Of a stretch of 64,000 nt of DNA, positions 51,292 through 60,879 are shown piece by piece. Each line of letters starts with the position of its first letter. Positions within the stretch are counted from its first letter, which is position 1. The translations under genes were made by a program, and so were the position numbers. The stretch lies in assembly GCF_900141635.1 (NCBI RefSeq), contig NZ_FSRH01000004.1:203223-267222 (forward strand), written 5' to 3'. This DNA is from Peptoclostridium litorale DSM 5388 (GTDB taxonomy: Bacteria > Bacillota > Clostridia > Peptostreptococcales > Peptostreptococcaceae). Below the pieces are notes generated by a model that worked only from the letters and a program-made list of their open reading frames with translations, searched no databases and was not told the DNA's origin.

Positions 51292-54200
51292 ATGAAAAGG
51301 AGACTGTCAGAAAAAATCGCAAAAAGCATGCGGGTAAAATTCTTGGACTCGGGTTTTTTAAAGGAGTATGTGCTAAAAGGAGTAAGCGATGAGGAGTTTA
51401 AGGTAAGCGAGAGGATAATAAATGACTATTTTTCAAGCGTGAAAATTGAAGAGGGAGTGGCTGAGGTCATTGGAAAGAATGACTTCAGCGCAGGCAAAAC
51501 ACTTCAGGTGTTTGAGGAAGTCATAAATCTTGTGGCAAGGGGTAAAAAACCAGAAAATTGGCTGGAGTACATATACCAGTTCACACTGGAGAAGTCATTT
51601 CCAAAGTCGGTGGAGATTGAACTGAAAAGTAATTTTCAAAGCGCCTGCGCGCTTTATTTGGAAATTTTCAGGATTATAAACAAGGCTCAAAAGGAGTCCT
51701 GTGATGCAACATGGCAAAGCAAGTATCCTATGACTTTTTTAAGCAAGGACGAAATAGAAGAGCTTGAGGACTTTGGTGAGTACGAAAGGCTTGCAAGGGC
51801 TTTTGAGAGGGAGTATGTGTACGAGCTTATGAAGCTCAACCAGGAGATAACGGAATACAACAATCTCGACCATATATGCGGAGTTCACTTTCTTTCCCTT
51901 TTCATAGGAAGGCAGTTTAAAAAGGCGAATGTTCCAGTTGACCTTGGAAGGGTTTCTGGATCGGGGCTTGGACATGATATAGGAAAATACGGTTGCAAAA
52001 AACCTGAGCTCAGAAGGGTTCCGTATCTTCACTACTACTATACAGACCAGTGGTTTAAAAAACACGACATAATGTACATAGGGAATGTTGCGCTCAACCA
52101 TTCGGTTTGGGACCTTGAACTTGAAAATCTTTCGCTTGAGGCTCTGATACTGATTTATTCGGATTTCAGGGTGAAAAACAACGATGGCGGACATATGCAC
52201 ATATATCCGCTAAAGGAGTCATTCGATGTAATACTGAACAAGCTTGACAATGTGGACGATTCAAAGAGGAAAAGGTATATAAGGGTTTACAACAAGATAA
52301 AGGATTTTGAGGATTACATGATTGACATAGGCATAAATGTAGATCCGGAAAGAGCTGAACTGGGGTATTTGGAGCCTGCAAAGAAATACTATCCGTTCAT
52401 GTCCGGCGGCGAAATCGTCGAGAACTTCAAATACCTTGCAGTCAACCACAACATAAGCCTCATGTCCAGGCTTAGAAATGAACTGTCTCTAAACCAGATA
52501 ATTGAAATGGCAAGAAGCGAAAGGGACTGGAACAACCTCAGAAAATACCTTGAGATATTCGAGGAGTATTCAACATACCTGACTCAAAGGCAAAAATACA
52601 TAACCACGAGGTTCTTGTATGAAAAGCTTGTGCACAATGAAGACGACATAAGGAGAAGGTGTAGCGAGATAATAGGAAAGCTAATAGCCAATTTCGACGA
52701 GGAGTACAGGAAGGAAGTGCCCGCGGATGTCGAACTTGAAGCTCCAGAGATGACGAGCTTCGAGGTGCTGGAAAGATTCCTGGAGCTGTTCATACACCCG
52801 GATCACAATATAATAAGGATACACCAGATCTGGATAGGTGAAGCCCTTAGCATAATGATAGAGTCTCTATTTAATTATGCTAAGGGGAAAAACAGGCTCA
52901 AATATGTGTCTGTGCTTTCGAAGCACTACAGGGAGATTGACGAGCGCAGCGATGCCAGCCTCAAGCTGTACCTGCTTAAAAGCCTCAAGTACATACCGTT
53001 TGAAGGAGACATGGATGAAAGCCGAGTTTTCATAGACTACATGAAGCATGCCGTGAAAAGCGACGACGAGAGCCTTAGGAATTTGTCGTATGAAGTCGTA
53101 AAAGATGTAATCGAGAGAATAGGCGGCGAATCAGATGATGCAAAAGATATAATGGGAGTTCTTGAAGAAGGCAAGAAATCAAGCAAAGACAGGTATGAAG
53201 TGTGGACCGCGTCGAGAGTAAGTGCTGAGATAACAGGCCAGAAGGTTTCTCCGAATGAGGAACTAAACCAGACAGAGCTATCAGAGCTTTTCCTGAGCAA
53301 TTTCAAAAATACCACGAGCTGGGTTGTGAAAAGGAGGAACATAGAGATACTCCTTTCGAATTCTTTGGGGAATATGGCAAGTTACGGGCTTTACACGGCA
53401 ATTCATTTTTGCAACATTCTAAAAGTGAGCCCCAATGAAAGGACAAGACTGAAATCGGGGGAGGCGCTTATAAAGATGTTTCCCAGCCTGCCGAAAGAGC
53501 AGGGAAATGACGTTGCTATAGAGCTTTTCCGGTCTTTGGAGATAGAGGAGTACCAGTTTACAAAACACATACCAAACTATCTGGGTCAAATACTTCTTCT
53601 GCTCTCACCGGAGAATATGGATGCAATTGTGGAAGATCTTAGGGACAAGATGAAAAAATCTGGAGCCAAGGTGAACTCGCTGCTTCTTAGCACAATAGGA
53701 ATATCAATTGCAAACTATTCGAAATACAGAAGCCGGGACGTAGACGGAGGGCTTTATGAAAAAAGGCTTGTAAACATGCTTGGAATACTCCTGAGCGGGC
53801 TTGCTCATAATGACAACCAGGTCAAGCAGATGGCATTCAGCGTAATAGGAAGCGAGATATTCGGATGCAGCGACATAGACCCGGAGTACAAAACCCATAT
53901 ATTCTCGCTCATAGCCAAAAAGATACTTACGCTGATAGGCGGTGAGAAGCAGGAGGAGCTGACATTCCTGAACAACTCCGCAGTGCTAAACAATATATAC
54001 AGGTTCATATCGGACTACACGTTCTTCAATGGGGAGATAAAGGTAAAGGCTCCTAAAAAAGTGGCATTTTTCCCTGGAGCGTTCGACCCGTTCTCGCTTG
54101 GACACAGGGAGATAACAAGGGCCATAAGGAGAAAGGGATTCGAGGTATACCTGGCCGTAGATGAATTTTCATGGTCAAAGAGCACCCAGCCAAACGGGAT

Positions 54201-56202
54201 AAGAAGAAACATAATAAACATGTCCATTGCGGACGAGCTGAACATGTATATATATCCTGAAGACTTTCCGGTCAACCTGGCGAATTCCCAGGATCTCAAA
54301 GTGCTGAGGGAAAACTTCAAAAGCTCAAATGTATATGTAGTCGTGGGAAGCGATGTCGTACTCAACGCATCGGCGTACAGAAGCGAAATAAGCGAGCATT
54401 CCATACAGACATTCCCTCATGTGGTATTTGAAAGAAGGGGAATGTTCGAGTCAAACGACACTACAAATGTGCTTGAAAAGGCACTGGAGAACATAAAGGC
54501 GCATACAATAAGGCTTAACCTGCCGCCGAGATACGAGGATGTGAGCTCGACAAGGATCAGGAACTGCATAGACGAGAACAGGGACATATCAAAACTTGTA
54601 GATCCCATGGTCCAAAGATATATATACGAGAACGGACTTTACAGGAAAGAGCCTTCGAACAAGTCGATGATACAAAAGCTTGTATTTGACATAGACATAG
54701 TGGCTGACATAAGGGATTCGCTCATAGAAAAGCTCGCACTTGATTTTCACTATGAAGATTACAACAGCGCGCTTGAGAGGCTGCAAAGATTTTCAGAAAA
54801 GCCCCTGGCAAGAATACTGATTGTAAAGGATTCTGAAAGAAACAACAAGATAATAGGCTACTCGGCTTTCAACTGGCTCGAATCAAGACAGATATACAAC
54901 GAGTTCAAAGACACCAAGATATCAGAGTGCCTCAGGGAGAGCTATTTTGGAAGGATAATACTGATAAACGGCATATTCATAGACAGGGATTCGGGAATAG
55001 ACAATCTCAACCAGATGATACTCACGGAAACCCTGGCCTACTGCATAGCCAAGGACTATGGATACTGCGTATATGTGAACAATATAGACCATGAGCAGGA
55101 TGAGCAGCTTTATGAAACCCTTGAGCTCCAAGGTTTTGAAAGACTTGAATGCTCTCTGGAGCAAAGAGGGGTGTTTGCAGTAAACATGAACAGGCCTTGC
55201 TCGTTGTATCTGGACATTAGCAGTATAATAAAAGCGCCTTTCAAAGACAGCCCGGCTGTAATGCAGAAGATAAAAAAAGCGAGGAAGAACCTGCAAAGGG
55301 CTCTTACAAGGCTTTATCCAGGCGAGCTTGTGCTTTCCATTGACAGGCGAATACTCGACGAGAAGCTCATGAAAAAGATATGCCGCGAAAACGGAGTTCC
55401 AACAACACAGCTTCAGCCTAGAAGACTTGGGGATTCAATGTGTGTTCCGTTTGGAAACATACTAAACAGGCTCATAATACCAAACACGGTCACAAAGGCT
55501 CTCCACACTGAAAAGATATTTGAAAGGGATATGTCTTCTTTCAGAATAGAGCAGTCTGCGCATTATCTGGACCTTGAAAACCAGATAAAAATGATAAATT
55601 CATTTAAAAGGCCTGTAATACTGATAGACGACATATTAAACAAGGGATACAGGATAAGGGCGCTTGATCCGCTGCTTAAGGAAGACGGCGTAGAGGTCAA
55701 AAAGATAATAGTGGGAATGCTCTCTGGAAGAGGAAAAGAGCTCATGGACATACAGGGAAGGCCCGTGGACAGCGCGTATTTCATACCGAATCTAAGGCTC
55801 TGGTTCACAGAACAGCTCCTGTATCCTTTCATAGGCGGAGACGCCCTTTGGAGGGAGTACAGTCCAAAGAGCAATATAATACCTTCTCTAAACATGATAC
55901 TTCCATATGCATACCCCCAGTTCATAAGGGGGGCGTCGGAAGAGAGCATATATGAACTTTCAATGACATGCCTTGAAAACTCGCTTGAGATACTCAAGGC
56001 ACTTGAAAACGAGTATGAGAACGTAAATGAGAGAAACCTTACGCTTGGACTGCTTGGAGAGGTATTCCTTTATCCAAGGTCTCCTGAGATGGGAACGGAT
56101 ATAAGCTATGACCTTAACATAAATCCATCATCATACGTGGAAAGTCACATAAAGCATCTTAAGAGAATTGAAGGCGGCTTTAAGAAAAAGACAAAAAGAT
56201 AA
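51292..56202 (+). CDS. giant multidomain HD / NadD-like / GNAT-like / PRTase-like protein
   Basis: A 1636-residue cytoplasmic protein, intact in one frame. From the N terminus: an HD-type domain with His194/His199, His228-Asp229 (GSGLGHDIGKYG), His270 and Asp291 in metal-ligand order; a long helical, HEAT-like region (about 400-900); a nucleotidyltransferase domain (about 922-1120) with VAFFPGAFDPFSLGH and DVSSTRIR, the two motifs of NadD-type adenylyltransferases; a GNAT-like acyltransferase segment (about 1165-1305); and a phosphoribosyltransferase-like PRPP motif (VILIDDILNKGYRIRA, about 1442-1457). I know of no assigned function. It leads a three-gene operon and GGAGGATGCTCT precedes the ATG. 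Confidence 0.85.
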   Translation: MKRRLSEKIAKSMRVKFLDSGFLKEYVLKGVSDEEFKVSERIINDYFSSVKIEEGVAEVIGKNDFSAGKTLQVFEEVINLVARGKKPENWLEYIYQFTLEKSFPKSVEIELKSNFQSACALYLEIFRIINKAQKESCDATWQSKYPMTFLSKDEIEELEDFGEYERLARAFEREYVYELMKLNQEITEYNNLDHICGVHFLSLFIGRQFKKANVPVDLGRVSGSGLGHDIGKYGCKKPELRRVPYLHYYYTDQWFKKHDIMYIGNVALNHSVWDLELENLSLEALILIYSDFRVKNNDGGHMHIYPLKESFDVILNKLDNVDDSKRKRYIRVYNKIKDFEDYMIDIGINVDPERAELGYLEPAKKYYPFMSGGEIVENFKYLAVNHNISLMSRLRNELSLNQIIEMARSERDWNNLRKYLEIFEEYSTYLTQRQKYITTRFLYEKLVHNEDDIRRRCSEIIGKLIANFDEEYRKEVPADVELEAPEMTSFEVLERFLELFIHPDHNIIRIHQIWIGEALSIMIESLFNYAKGKNRLKYVSVLSKHYREIDERSDASLKLYLLKSLKYIPFEGDMDESRVFIDYMKHAVKSDDESLRNLSYEVVKDVIERIGGESDDAKDIMGVLEEGKKSSKDRYEVWTASRVSAEITGQKVSPNEELNQTELSELFLSNFKNTTSWVVKRRNIEILLSNSLGNMASYGLYTAIHFCNILKVSPNERTRLKSGEALIKMFPSLPKEQGNDVAIELFRSLEIEEYQFTKHIPNYLGQILLLLSPENMDAIVEDLRDKMKKSGAKVNSLLLSTIGISIANYSKYRSRDVDGGLYEKRLVNMLGILLSGLAHNDNQVKQMAFSVIGSEIFGCSDIDPEYKTHIFSLIAKKILTLIGGEKQEELTFLNNSAVLNNIYRFISDYTFFNGEIKVKAPKKVAFFPGAFDPFSLGHREITRAIRRKGFEVYLAVDEFSWSKSTQPNGIRRNIINMSIADELNMYIYPEDFPVNLANSQDLKVLRENFKSSNVYVVVGSDVVLNASAYRSEISEHSIQTFPHVVFERRGMFESNDTTNVLEKALENIKAHTIRLNLPPRYEDVSSTRIRNCIDENRDISKLVDPMVQRYIYENGLYRKEPSNKSMIQKLVFDIDIVADIRDSLIEKLALDFHYEDYNSALERLQRFSEKPLARILIVKDSERNNKIIGYSAFNWLESRQIYNEFKDTKISECLRESYFGRIILINGIFIDRDSGIDNLNQMILTETLAYCIAKDYGYCVYVNNIDHEQDEQLYETLELQGFERLECSLEQRGVFAVNMNRPCSLYLDISSIIKAPFKDSPAVMQKIKKARKNLQRALTRLYPGELVLSIDRRILDEKLMKKICRENGVPTTQLQPRRLGDSMCVPFGNILNRLIIPNTVTKALHTEKIFERDMSSFRIEQSAHYLDLENQIKMINSFKRPVILIDDILNKGYRIRALDPLLKEDGVEVKKIIVGMLSGRGKELMDIQGRPVDSAYFIPNLRLWFTEQLLYPFIGGDALWREYSPKSNIIPSLNMILPYAYPQFIRGASEESIYELSMTCLENSLEILKALENEYENVNERNLTLGLLGEVFLYPRSPEMGTDISYDLNINPSSYVESHIKHLKRIEGGFKKKTKR

Positions 56203-56215
56203 GGGCGGTGGGAAT

Positions 56216-57457
56216 ATGAATTTTTACGACGTTGAGGGAAATATAGTTGCTACGCCACTTGAAATCGAAGGAGTTCCAAAGATAAAGGCAGATGAGGACC
56301 TCATAAACAGCCAGGACATGATTTACTATGCGGGCAGAATGGAAAAGGGCAGTTCAAGAAGAAGCTTTTGCATATCAGACCCTTCGCTAATGGACATAAA
56401 AAGCGAGGGGATAGAGCTTTTAAAGAGCCACAGGGGAGGCGGATATGAAGGGCTTTTTGAAACGTTTATAAATGAAAGAAGGCTCATGTATGTAAATATA
56501 GACTATCCTCTGTGGAAACAGGCTCTGGGAAAGAGGCATCCCGAAAAATGGAGGGTCAATGTTACAGGGCTGGGAGACGTTGGAGGCACTCTTCTTACCG
56601 GTCTAAGGCTGCTTGGAGGAGACTGCATAAGCCAAATAGGAATATACGACAGAGATGAAGACAGGCAGCAAAGGTGGCTCATGGAGGCCGGACAGATTTA
56701 TTCCCCGTTTGACTTTCACGAATACCCAGATGTGAGGACCATATCTGAAGGCGAGCTTTTTGACTGCGACATGCTTGTGTTTTGTATTTCAGTCGCAGTC
56801 CCTCCAGTGGGGGAGGAGGTTGAAGATGTGAGGATGGTGCAGCTCAAGGCCAATTCAAAGATAATATCCCAGTACGGCAAAATGGCCCGTGAAAAAGGAT
56901 ACAGGGGAATGTTCGCAGTGGTTTCAGACCCGGTTGACCCTCTTTGCAAAGCTCTGTTTATATCGAGCAATTCAAATGAAAATGGAGAGATTGACTACAG
57001 AGGGCTGTCACCTGAGCAGATAAGTGGCTACGGGCTTGGAGTGATGAATGCAAGGGCTCTTTACTATTCTAAGGACGACGAGAGGACAAAGGACTATAGG
57101 AGCCAGGGAAGAGCCTACGGGCCCCATGGAGAAGGCCTTGTGATAGCAAACAGCATAGCAAGTTATGATGACGAGGCTTCGAAAATGCTCACTGAAAAGG
57201 CTAAAAATGCAAATATAGAGGTTAGAAAAAGCGGATATAAGCCGTACATAGCTCCTGCGCTTTCATCCGGAGCGCTTTCGATACTTTCTACGATCAGGGG
57301 GGACTGGCACTACAGCTCGACATTCATAGGAGGCGCTTTCATGGGCGTGAAAAACAGGCTTACACAAGCGGGGACAGAACTTGAAAGACTAGTTATGGAT
57401 GAGAGACTTTTCGATCGCATAAATGAGACTTATGAGCGTGTAAAATCAATATTATAA
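56216..57457 (+). CDS. lactate/malate dehydrogenase-like protein
   Basis: A 413-residue protein with a Rossmann NAD-binding motif (VNVTGLGDVGGTLLTGLRLLG, from about residue 112) and the general plan of the LDH/MDH family, including a CISVAVPP loop in place of the usual AG(V/A)PRKPG segment and GLGVMNARALY. It differs strongly from true malate dehydrogenases: it has about 110 extra N-terminal residues, and the catalytic His region is not obvious. The substrate is therefore unknown. ATG 56216 has GGGCGGTGGG upstream, 13 bases after the giant gene. Confidence 0.75.
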   Translation: MNFYDVEGNIVATPLEIEGVPKIKADEDLINSQDMIYYAGRMEKGSSRRSFCISDPSLMDIKSEGIELLKSHRGGGYEGLFETFINERRLMYVNIDYPLWKQALGKRHPEKWRVNVTGLGDVGGTLLTGLRLLGGDCISQIGIYDRDEDRQQRWLMEAGQIYSPFDFHEYPDVRTISEGELFDCDMLVFCISVAVPPVGEEVEDVRMVQLKANSKIISQYGKMAREKGYRGMFAVVSDPVDPLCKALFISSNSNENGEIDYRGLSPEQISGYGLGVMNARALYYSKDDERTKDYRSQGRAYGPHGEGLVIANSIASYDDEASKMLTEKAKNANIEVRKSGYKPYIAPALSSGALSILSTIRGDWHYSSTFIGGAFMGVKNRLTQAGTELERLVMDERLFDRINETYERVKSIL

Positions 57458-57496
57458 AAATAGCGGAAATAGAGATTTTGCTTAGGGGGTGATGCT

Positions 57497-58552
57497 GTGA
57501 ATGTTTACGTTGTAAAATCAAAGGAATCTTCTGAAGAACTAAGTGACATGGTGGATGAATTTTGCAAAGGCAATGAAAAGGTGATTATAGAATCAAGAGA
57601 CGACATTCATGACCTTAAAAACAAAAAGGTTGTATTTGCAGCCCAGTTGGACGGAATAGGCGTTGACCGGTTTATACTAGATGTGCTTTTGGAACTGAGA
57701 AAAAGAGGGGATGACTCCATGGAAGGGGCCATGGGGGCGGTACTAATCCACAGCAACAGCGAGCTTTACACTAAAAGTGCAATGAATCACATCGTATTTA
57801 CGGCAAACCTCATGGGCTGTTCGTTCATGGGACACCCGGGACTTGAGATAATAAGCGGATACAAGAATCTCATGACATGGAAAAAGGTGTATCCAGACAA
57901 GAGCCTACACGACATAAATCTCTTGCTCAGCCAGGGGGCGAGCAGGCGTTTCTTTAAAAATGAGCTTTCGAAAGTAAAAAGTCCAAAGATGACAGTGCTT
58001 CACGCGAGTTCGAGAAAGACTTCAAACACACTTATGCTGTGGAACTATATAGAAGAAGAAATTTTAAAGCATGACTGCGAGGTAAATCAGATACACATTG
58101 AAAATTCAGACATGAAGGATTGCAGGGGTTGCTCGTTCAAAATGTGCAAGCACTACGGCGAGCAGACAAGCTGCTTTTACGGAGGGCTTGTAGTGGATGA
58201 AGTCTTCCCGGCTGTGGAGGAGAGCGACTGCATTGTATTCATATGTCCAAACTATAATGACTCCATATCTGCAAATCTAATGGCTCTCATAAACAGGCTT
58301 ACTGCGCTTTACAGGAAGATGATGTTTTATGACAAGACCGTATTTGCAGTCATAGTATCTGGAAACTCGGGAAGTGATTCAGTGGCCAGGCAGCTTATAG
58401 GCGCGTTGAACATAAACAAGGGCTTCAGGCTGCCCTCGAAGTTTGCGATAATGGAACTTGCAAACGATCCGGGTAGCATAAAAAGCATAAAGGGAATAAA
58501 GGAAAAGGCCGCGGATTTTGCGAATCACATGCTAAGTGAAATAAAGAAATGA
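57497..58552 (+). CDS. flavodoxin-fold NAD(P)H-dependent oxidoreductase
   Basis: A 351-residue protein. The first 160 residues are an alpha/beta domain without a recognised family. From about residue 168 there is an NADPH-dependent FMN reductase-like flavodoxin fold (MTVLHASSRKTSNTLMLWN as the FMN phosphate loop, CIVFICPNYNDSISANL as the flavin loop). A cysteine set CRGCSFKMCKHYG...C resembles those of iron-sulfur flavoproteins. The start is GTG 57497 with AGGGGGTGA upstream. It closes the three-gene operon, implying a redox step in that unknown pathway. Confidence 0.78.
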   Translation: MNVYVVKSKESSEELSDMVDEFCKGNEKVIIESRDDIHDLKNKKVVFAAQLDGIGVDRFILDVLLELRKRGDDSMEGAMGAVLIHSNSELYTKSAMNHIVFTANLMGCSFMGHPGLEIISGYKNLMTWKKVYPDKSLHDINLLLSQGASRRFFKNELSKVKSPKMTVLHASSRKTSNTLMLWNYIEEEILKHDCEVNQIHIENSDMKDCRGCSFKMCKHYGEQTSCFYGGLVVDEVFPAVEESDCIVFICPNYNDSISANLMALINRLTALYRKMMFYDKTVFAVIVSGNSGSDSVARQLIGALNINKGFRLPSKFAIMELANDPGSIKSIKGIKEKAADFANHMLSEIKK

Positions 58553-58628
58553 TCCATAGAAAAAAATAATCGAACCATATTAAACTATAGAAGAAATTGA
58601 TGAAGGGTGCTTGCATGTGTAACTGGCA

Positions 58629-58656
58629 TTGAAGAGATGATAAAATATGATAAAAT
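58629..58656 (+). promoter_or_regulatory. predicted promoter of the Ynj-type transporter operon
   Basis: TTGAAG at 58629-58634, 16-bp spacer, TAAAAT at 58651-58656. The spacer and -10 share a tandem GATAAAATAT repeat. The start near 58663 would put the palindrome at about +9 to +52. Confidence 0.45.
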
Positions 58657-58671
58657 ATTCATAGGTTGCAA

Positions 58672-58715
58672 AACATAACTCCTGACACTAATGCATTAGT
58701 GTCAGGAGTTATGTT
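58672..58715. repeat. 44-bp perfect palindrome
   Basis: 22-bp arms with no loop (58672-58693 and 58694-58715), centred on TGCA. It lies between the FMN-reductase gene and the transporter operon. There is no T-run directly after it (TTTTTT comes 12 bases later), so it is a weak terminator candidate and a good operator or hairpin candidate. Confidence 0.8.
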
Positions 58716-58742
58716 GCGAGTACATTTTTTAAGGGGGAATTT

Positions 58743-59996
58743 ATGAAGAAGATAATAGCTGTGCTGATTTCTATTTTATTTGTAGTGTCTGTCTTTTCAG
58801 GATGCGCTGGCAAAAAGGCCAAAGAGGCTGAGAAGGAGACGCAAGAGACTGTTCAGGATATGGGCTGGAGCGATATAGAGTCTTCGGCGAAGGGCAAGAC
58901 TGTGAATCTTTATATGTGGGGAGGAAGCGAGACCATAAACTCATATGTCGATAACACCGTGACGCCGAGGCTGAAAGAACTTTATGACGTTACTATAAAC
59001 AGGGTTCCAATAAGTGATGCAATGGAAATGGTCAACAAGCTTCTAACTGAAAAAGAGGTCGGCAAGGAAGACGGAAGCATAGATGTAATGTGGATAAACG
59101 GCGAGAATTTCAAGATATGCAAGGATAACGGCCTTTTGATGGGGTCATTTGCAGACAGGCTTCCAAACTACAATGAATATGTGGATAAGGCCGCAAGCGA
59201 CATAGTATATGATTTTGGGGAAAAAGTCGAAGGGCTTGAATCTCCTTGGGGGAAATCGCAATTTGTATTTGTTTATGACTCTGCAAAAATTGAAAATCCG
59301 CCGAAGAATTTAAGTGAGCTCAAGGAATGGATTGCTCAAAATCCAGGGAAATTCACATACCCTGCACCTCCGGATTTTACAGGAAGCGCTTTTATAAGAC
59401 AGACTCTTATAGATATCACAGGGGGATATGAGCAGTATATGGAAGGAATGGATGATGCACAGTTTTCTCAAAAAAGCCAAATGGCATGGGACTATCTAAA
59501 CGAGATAAAGCCGTATATTTGGAGAGCGGGAGCTACATATCCGGAAAGCAGCGCAAAGCTTGACCAGATGTACTCAAATGGAGAGGTGTGGATGACTATG
59601 TCATACAATCCTGTGCATGCTGCAAACAACGTAAAGGCGGGACTTTTCCCGGAAAGCTCAAGAAGTTTTGTGCTTGAAGGCGGAACGCTTGCAAATACGC
59701 ACTACCTTTCAATTCCTTTCAATTCTAAGAACAAGGAAGCGGCAATGGTTCTTGTAAACTACATGATTTCTCCTCAGGCACAGATAGAAAAATTCATGCC
59801 TGAAAACTGGGGAGACGGGTTGGCAATAGATGTGGAAAGGCTTTCTGAGCAGGACAGGGAAAAGGTAAACTCTATAGACAGAGGCGAGGCTACTCTTTCG
59901 CCTGAAGTGCTCAAAAATCACAGGATTCCTGAACTGCCGTCACAATATGTAGACAGGATAGAAAAGGGCTGGAATGAGAATGTTTCAAAGAATTAA
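58743..59996 (+). CDS. ABC transporter solute-binding lipoprotein (YnjB-like)
   Basis: Extracellular binding lipoprotein of 417 residues for an uncharacterised importer of the YnjB type (COG4134-like). The lipoprotein signal ends in FSGCAG. The body has NLYMWGGSETINSYV, DVMWINGENF, SPWGKSQFVFVYDS and PAPPDFTGSAFIRQTL, all typical of the YnjB group, related to thiamine and iron(III) binding proteins. AAGGGGGAA precedes the ATG. The ligand is unknown. The permease genes follow with overlaps. Confidence 0.88.
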   Translation: MKKIIAVLISILFVVSVFSGCAGKKAKEAEKETQETVQDMGWSDIESSAKGKTVNLYMWGGSETINSYVDNTVTPRLKELYDVTINRVPISDAMEMVNKLLTEKEVGKEDGSIDVMWINGENFKICKDNGLLMGSFADRLPNYNEYVDKAASDIVYDFGEKVEGLESPWGKSQFVFVYDSAKIENPPKNLSELKEWIAQNPGKFTYPAPPDFTGSAFIRQTLIDITGGYEQYMEGMDDAQFSQKSQMAWDYLNEIKPYIWRAGATYPESSAKLDQMYSNGEVWMTMSYNPVHAANNVKAGLFPESSRSFVLEGGTLANTHYLSIPFNSKNKEAAMVLVNYMISPQAQIEKFMPENWGDGLAIDVERLSEQDREKVNSIDRGEATLSPEVLKNHRIPELPSQYVDRIEKGWNENVSKN

Positions 59997-60879
59997 GCCA
60001 TATGTTTATTTGATGCCCTCGGCAATTATATTATCGGTGATTGTTGCAGGTGGAACGGCCGAGTGCATTCTTCAAAGCATGGGAACTTCATTTTCAAATG
60101 GGTTTGAGAAAATACAATTTTCATATTACAGTCAGATATTTGGTTCGACAGATTTTTGGAAATCACTTGCACTCACATTCAAGCTGGCAATAATCTCTAC
60201 GGTTATTGCCAGTTTTGTCGGTTTGGGAATTATATTTTGCATATACGTAGTCAGAAGTCATGGGGAAGGCAGTACTGTCGGAATACAAAGGTTTTTCCAG
60301 CTTCCAATGCTGTTTCCCTACCTTGTGGCGGGATATGTGGTGTTTTTGATGTTTTCGCAAAGCGGCTGGATATCAAGGATATTATTTAGCCTTGGAATCA
60401 TATCTCAAATGGCGGATTTCCCGGCGCTCATAAATGACAGATGGGGGATTGGGATTATAATCGCATATGTCTGGAAGACCACTCCTTTTGTAGTGCTCAT
60501 GCTGTATCCGATAATACTCAGAGTAGAATCGGGATGGATAGATGCAGGAAGAATTTTCGGCTTTACGAGGACGGGATTTTTTGCGGAAGCCGTATTTCCT
60601 CTTATAAAGCCTACTTTAAAAGTGTCTGCCTATATAGTTTTCACATTCATATTCTGCGCCTTTGAAATACCATATCTTTTGGGGAGCACCTACCCAAAGG
60701 CTCTGCCGGTGTATGCATACCAGATATACTCGTTTGGGTCATTTGAAGAAAGGCCGCTTGCAATGGCCATGAGCATGGTAATGATACTGGTGAGCTGCAT
60801 AATGGGAATAATACTTTTTTGGAATGAAAAGGATTTGAAAAGAGAAAGTGGTGTTTATTTTGAAAAGAACAGGAATTGA
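59974..60879 (+). CDS. ABC permease, YnjC N-terminal half-like
   Basis: A 301-residue membrane permease with six or so helices and the conserved cytoplasmic EAA-type loop near WIDAGRIFGFTRTGFFAEAVFPL. In E. coli the equivalent YnjC is one fused protein of about 510 residues; here the two halves are separate overlapping genes. The start overlaps the binding-protein gene by 23 bases; ATG 59974 or 59980 are both possible. Confidence 0.86.
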   Translation: MRMFQRIKPYVYLMPSAIILSVIVAGGTAECILQSMGTSFSNGFEKIQFSYYSQIFGSTDFWKSLALTFKLAIISTVIASFVGLGIIFCIYVVRSHGEGSTVGIQRFFQLPMLFPYLVAGYVVFLMFSQSGWISRILFSLGIISQMADFPALINDRWGIGIIIAYVWKTTPFVVLMLYPIILRVESGWIDAGRIFGFTRTGFFAEAVFPLIKPTLKVSAYIVFTFIFCAFEIPYLLGSTYPKALPVYAYQIYSFGSFEERPLAMAMSMVMILVSCIMGIILFWNEKDLKRESGVYFEKNRN

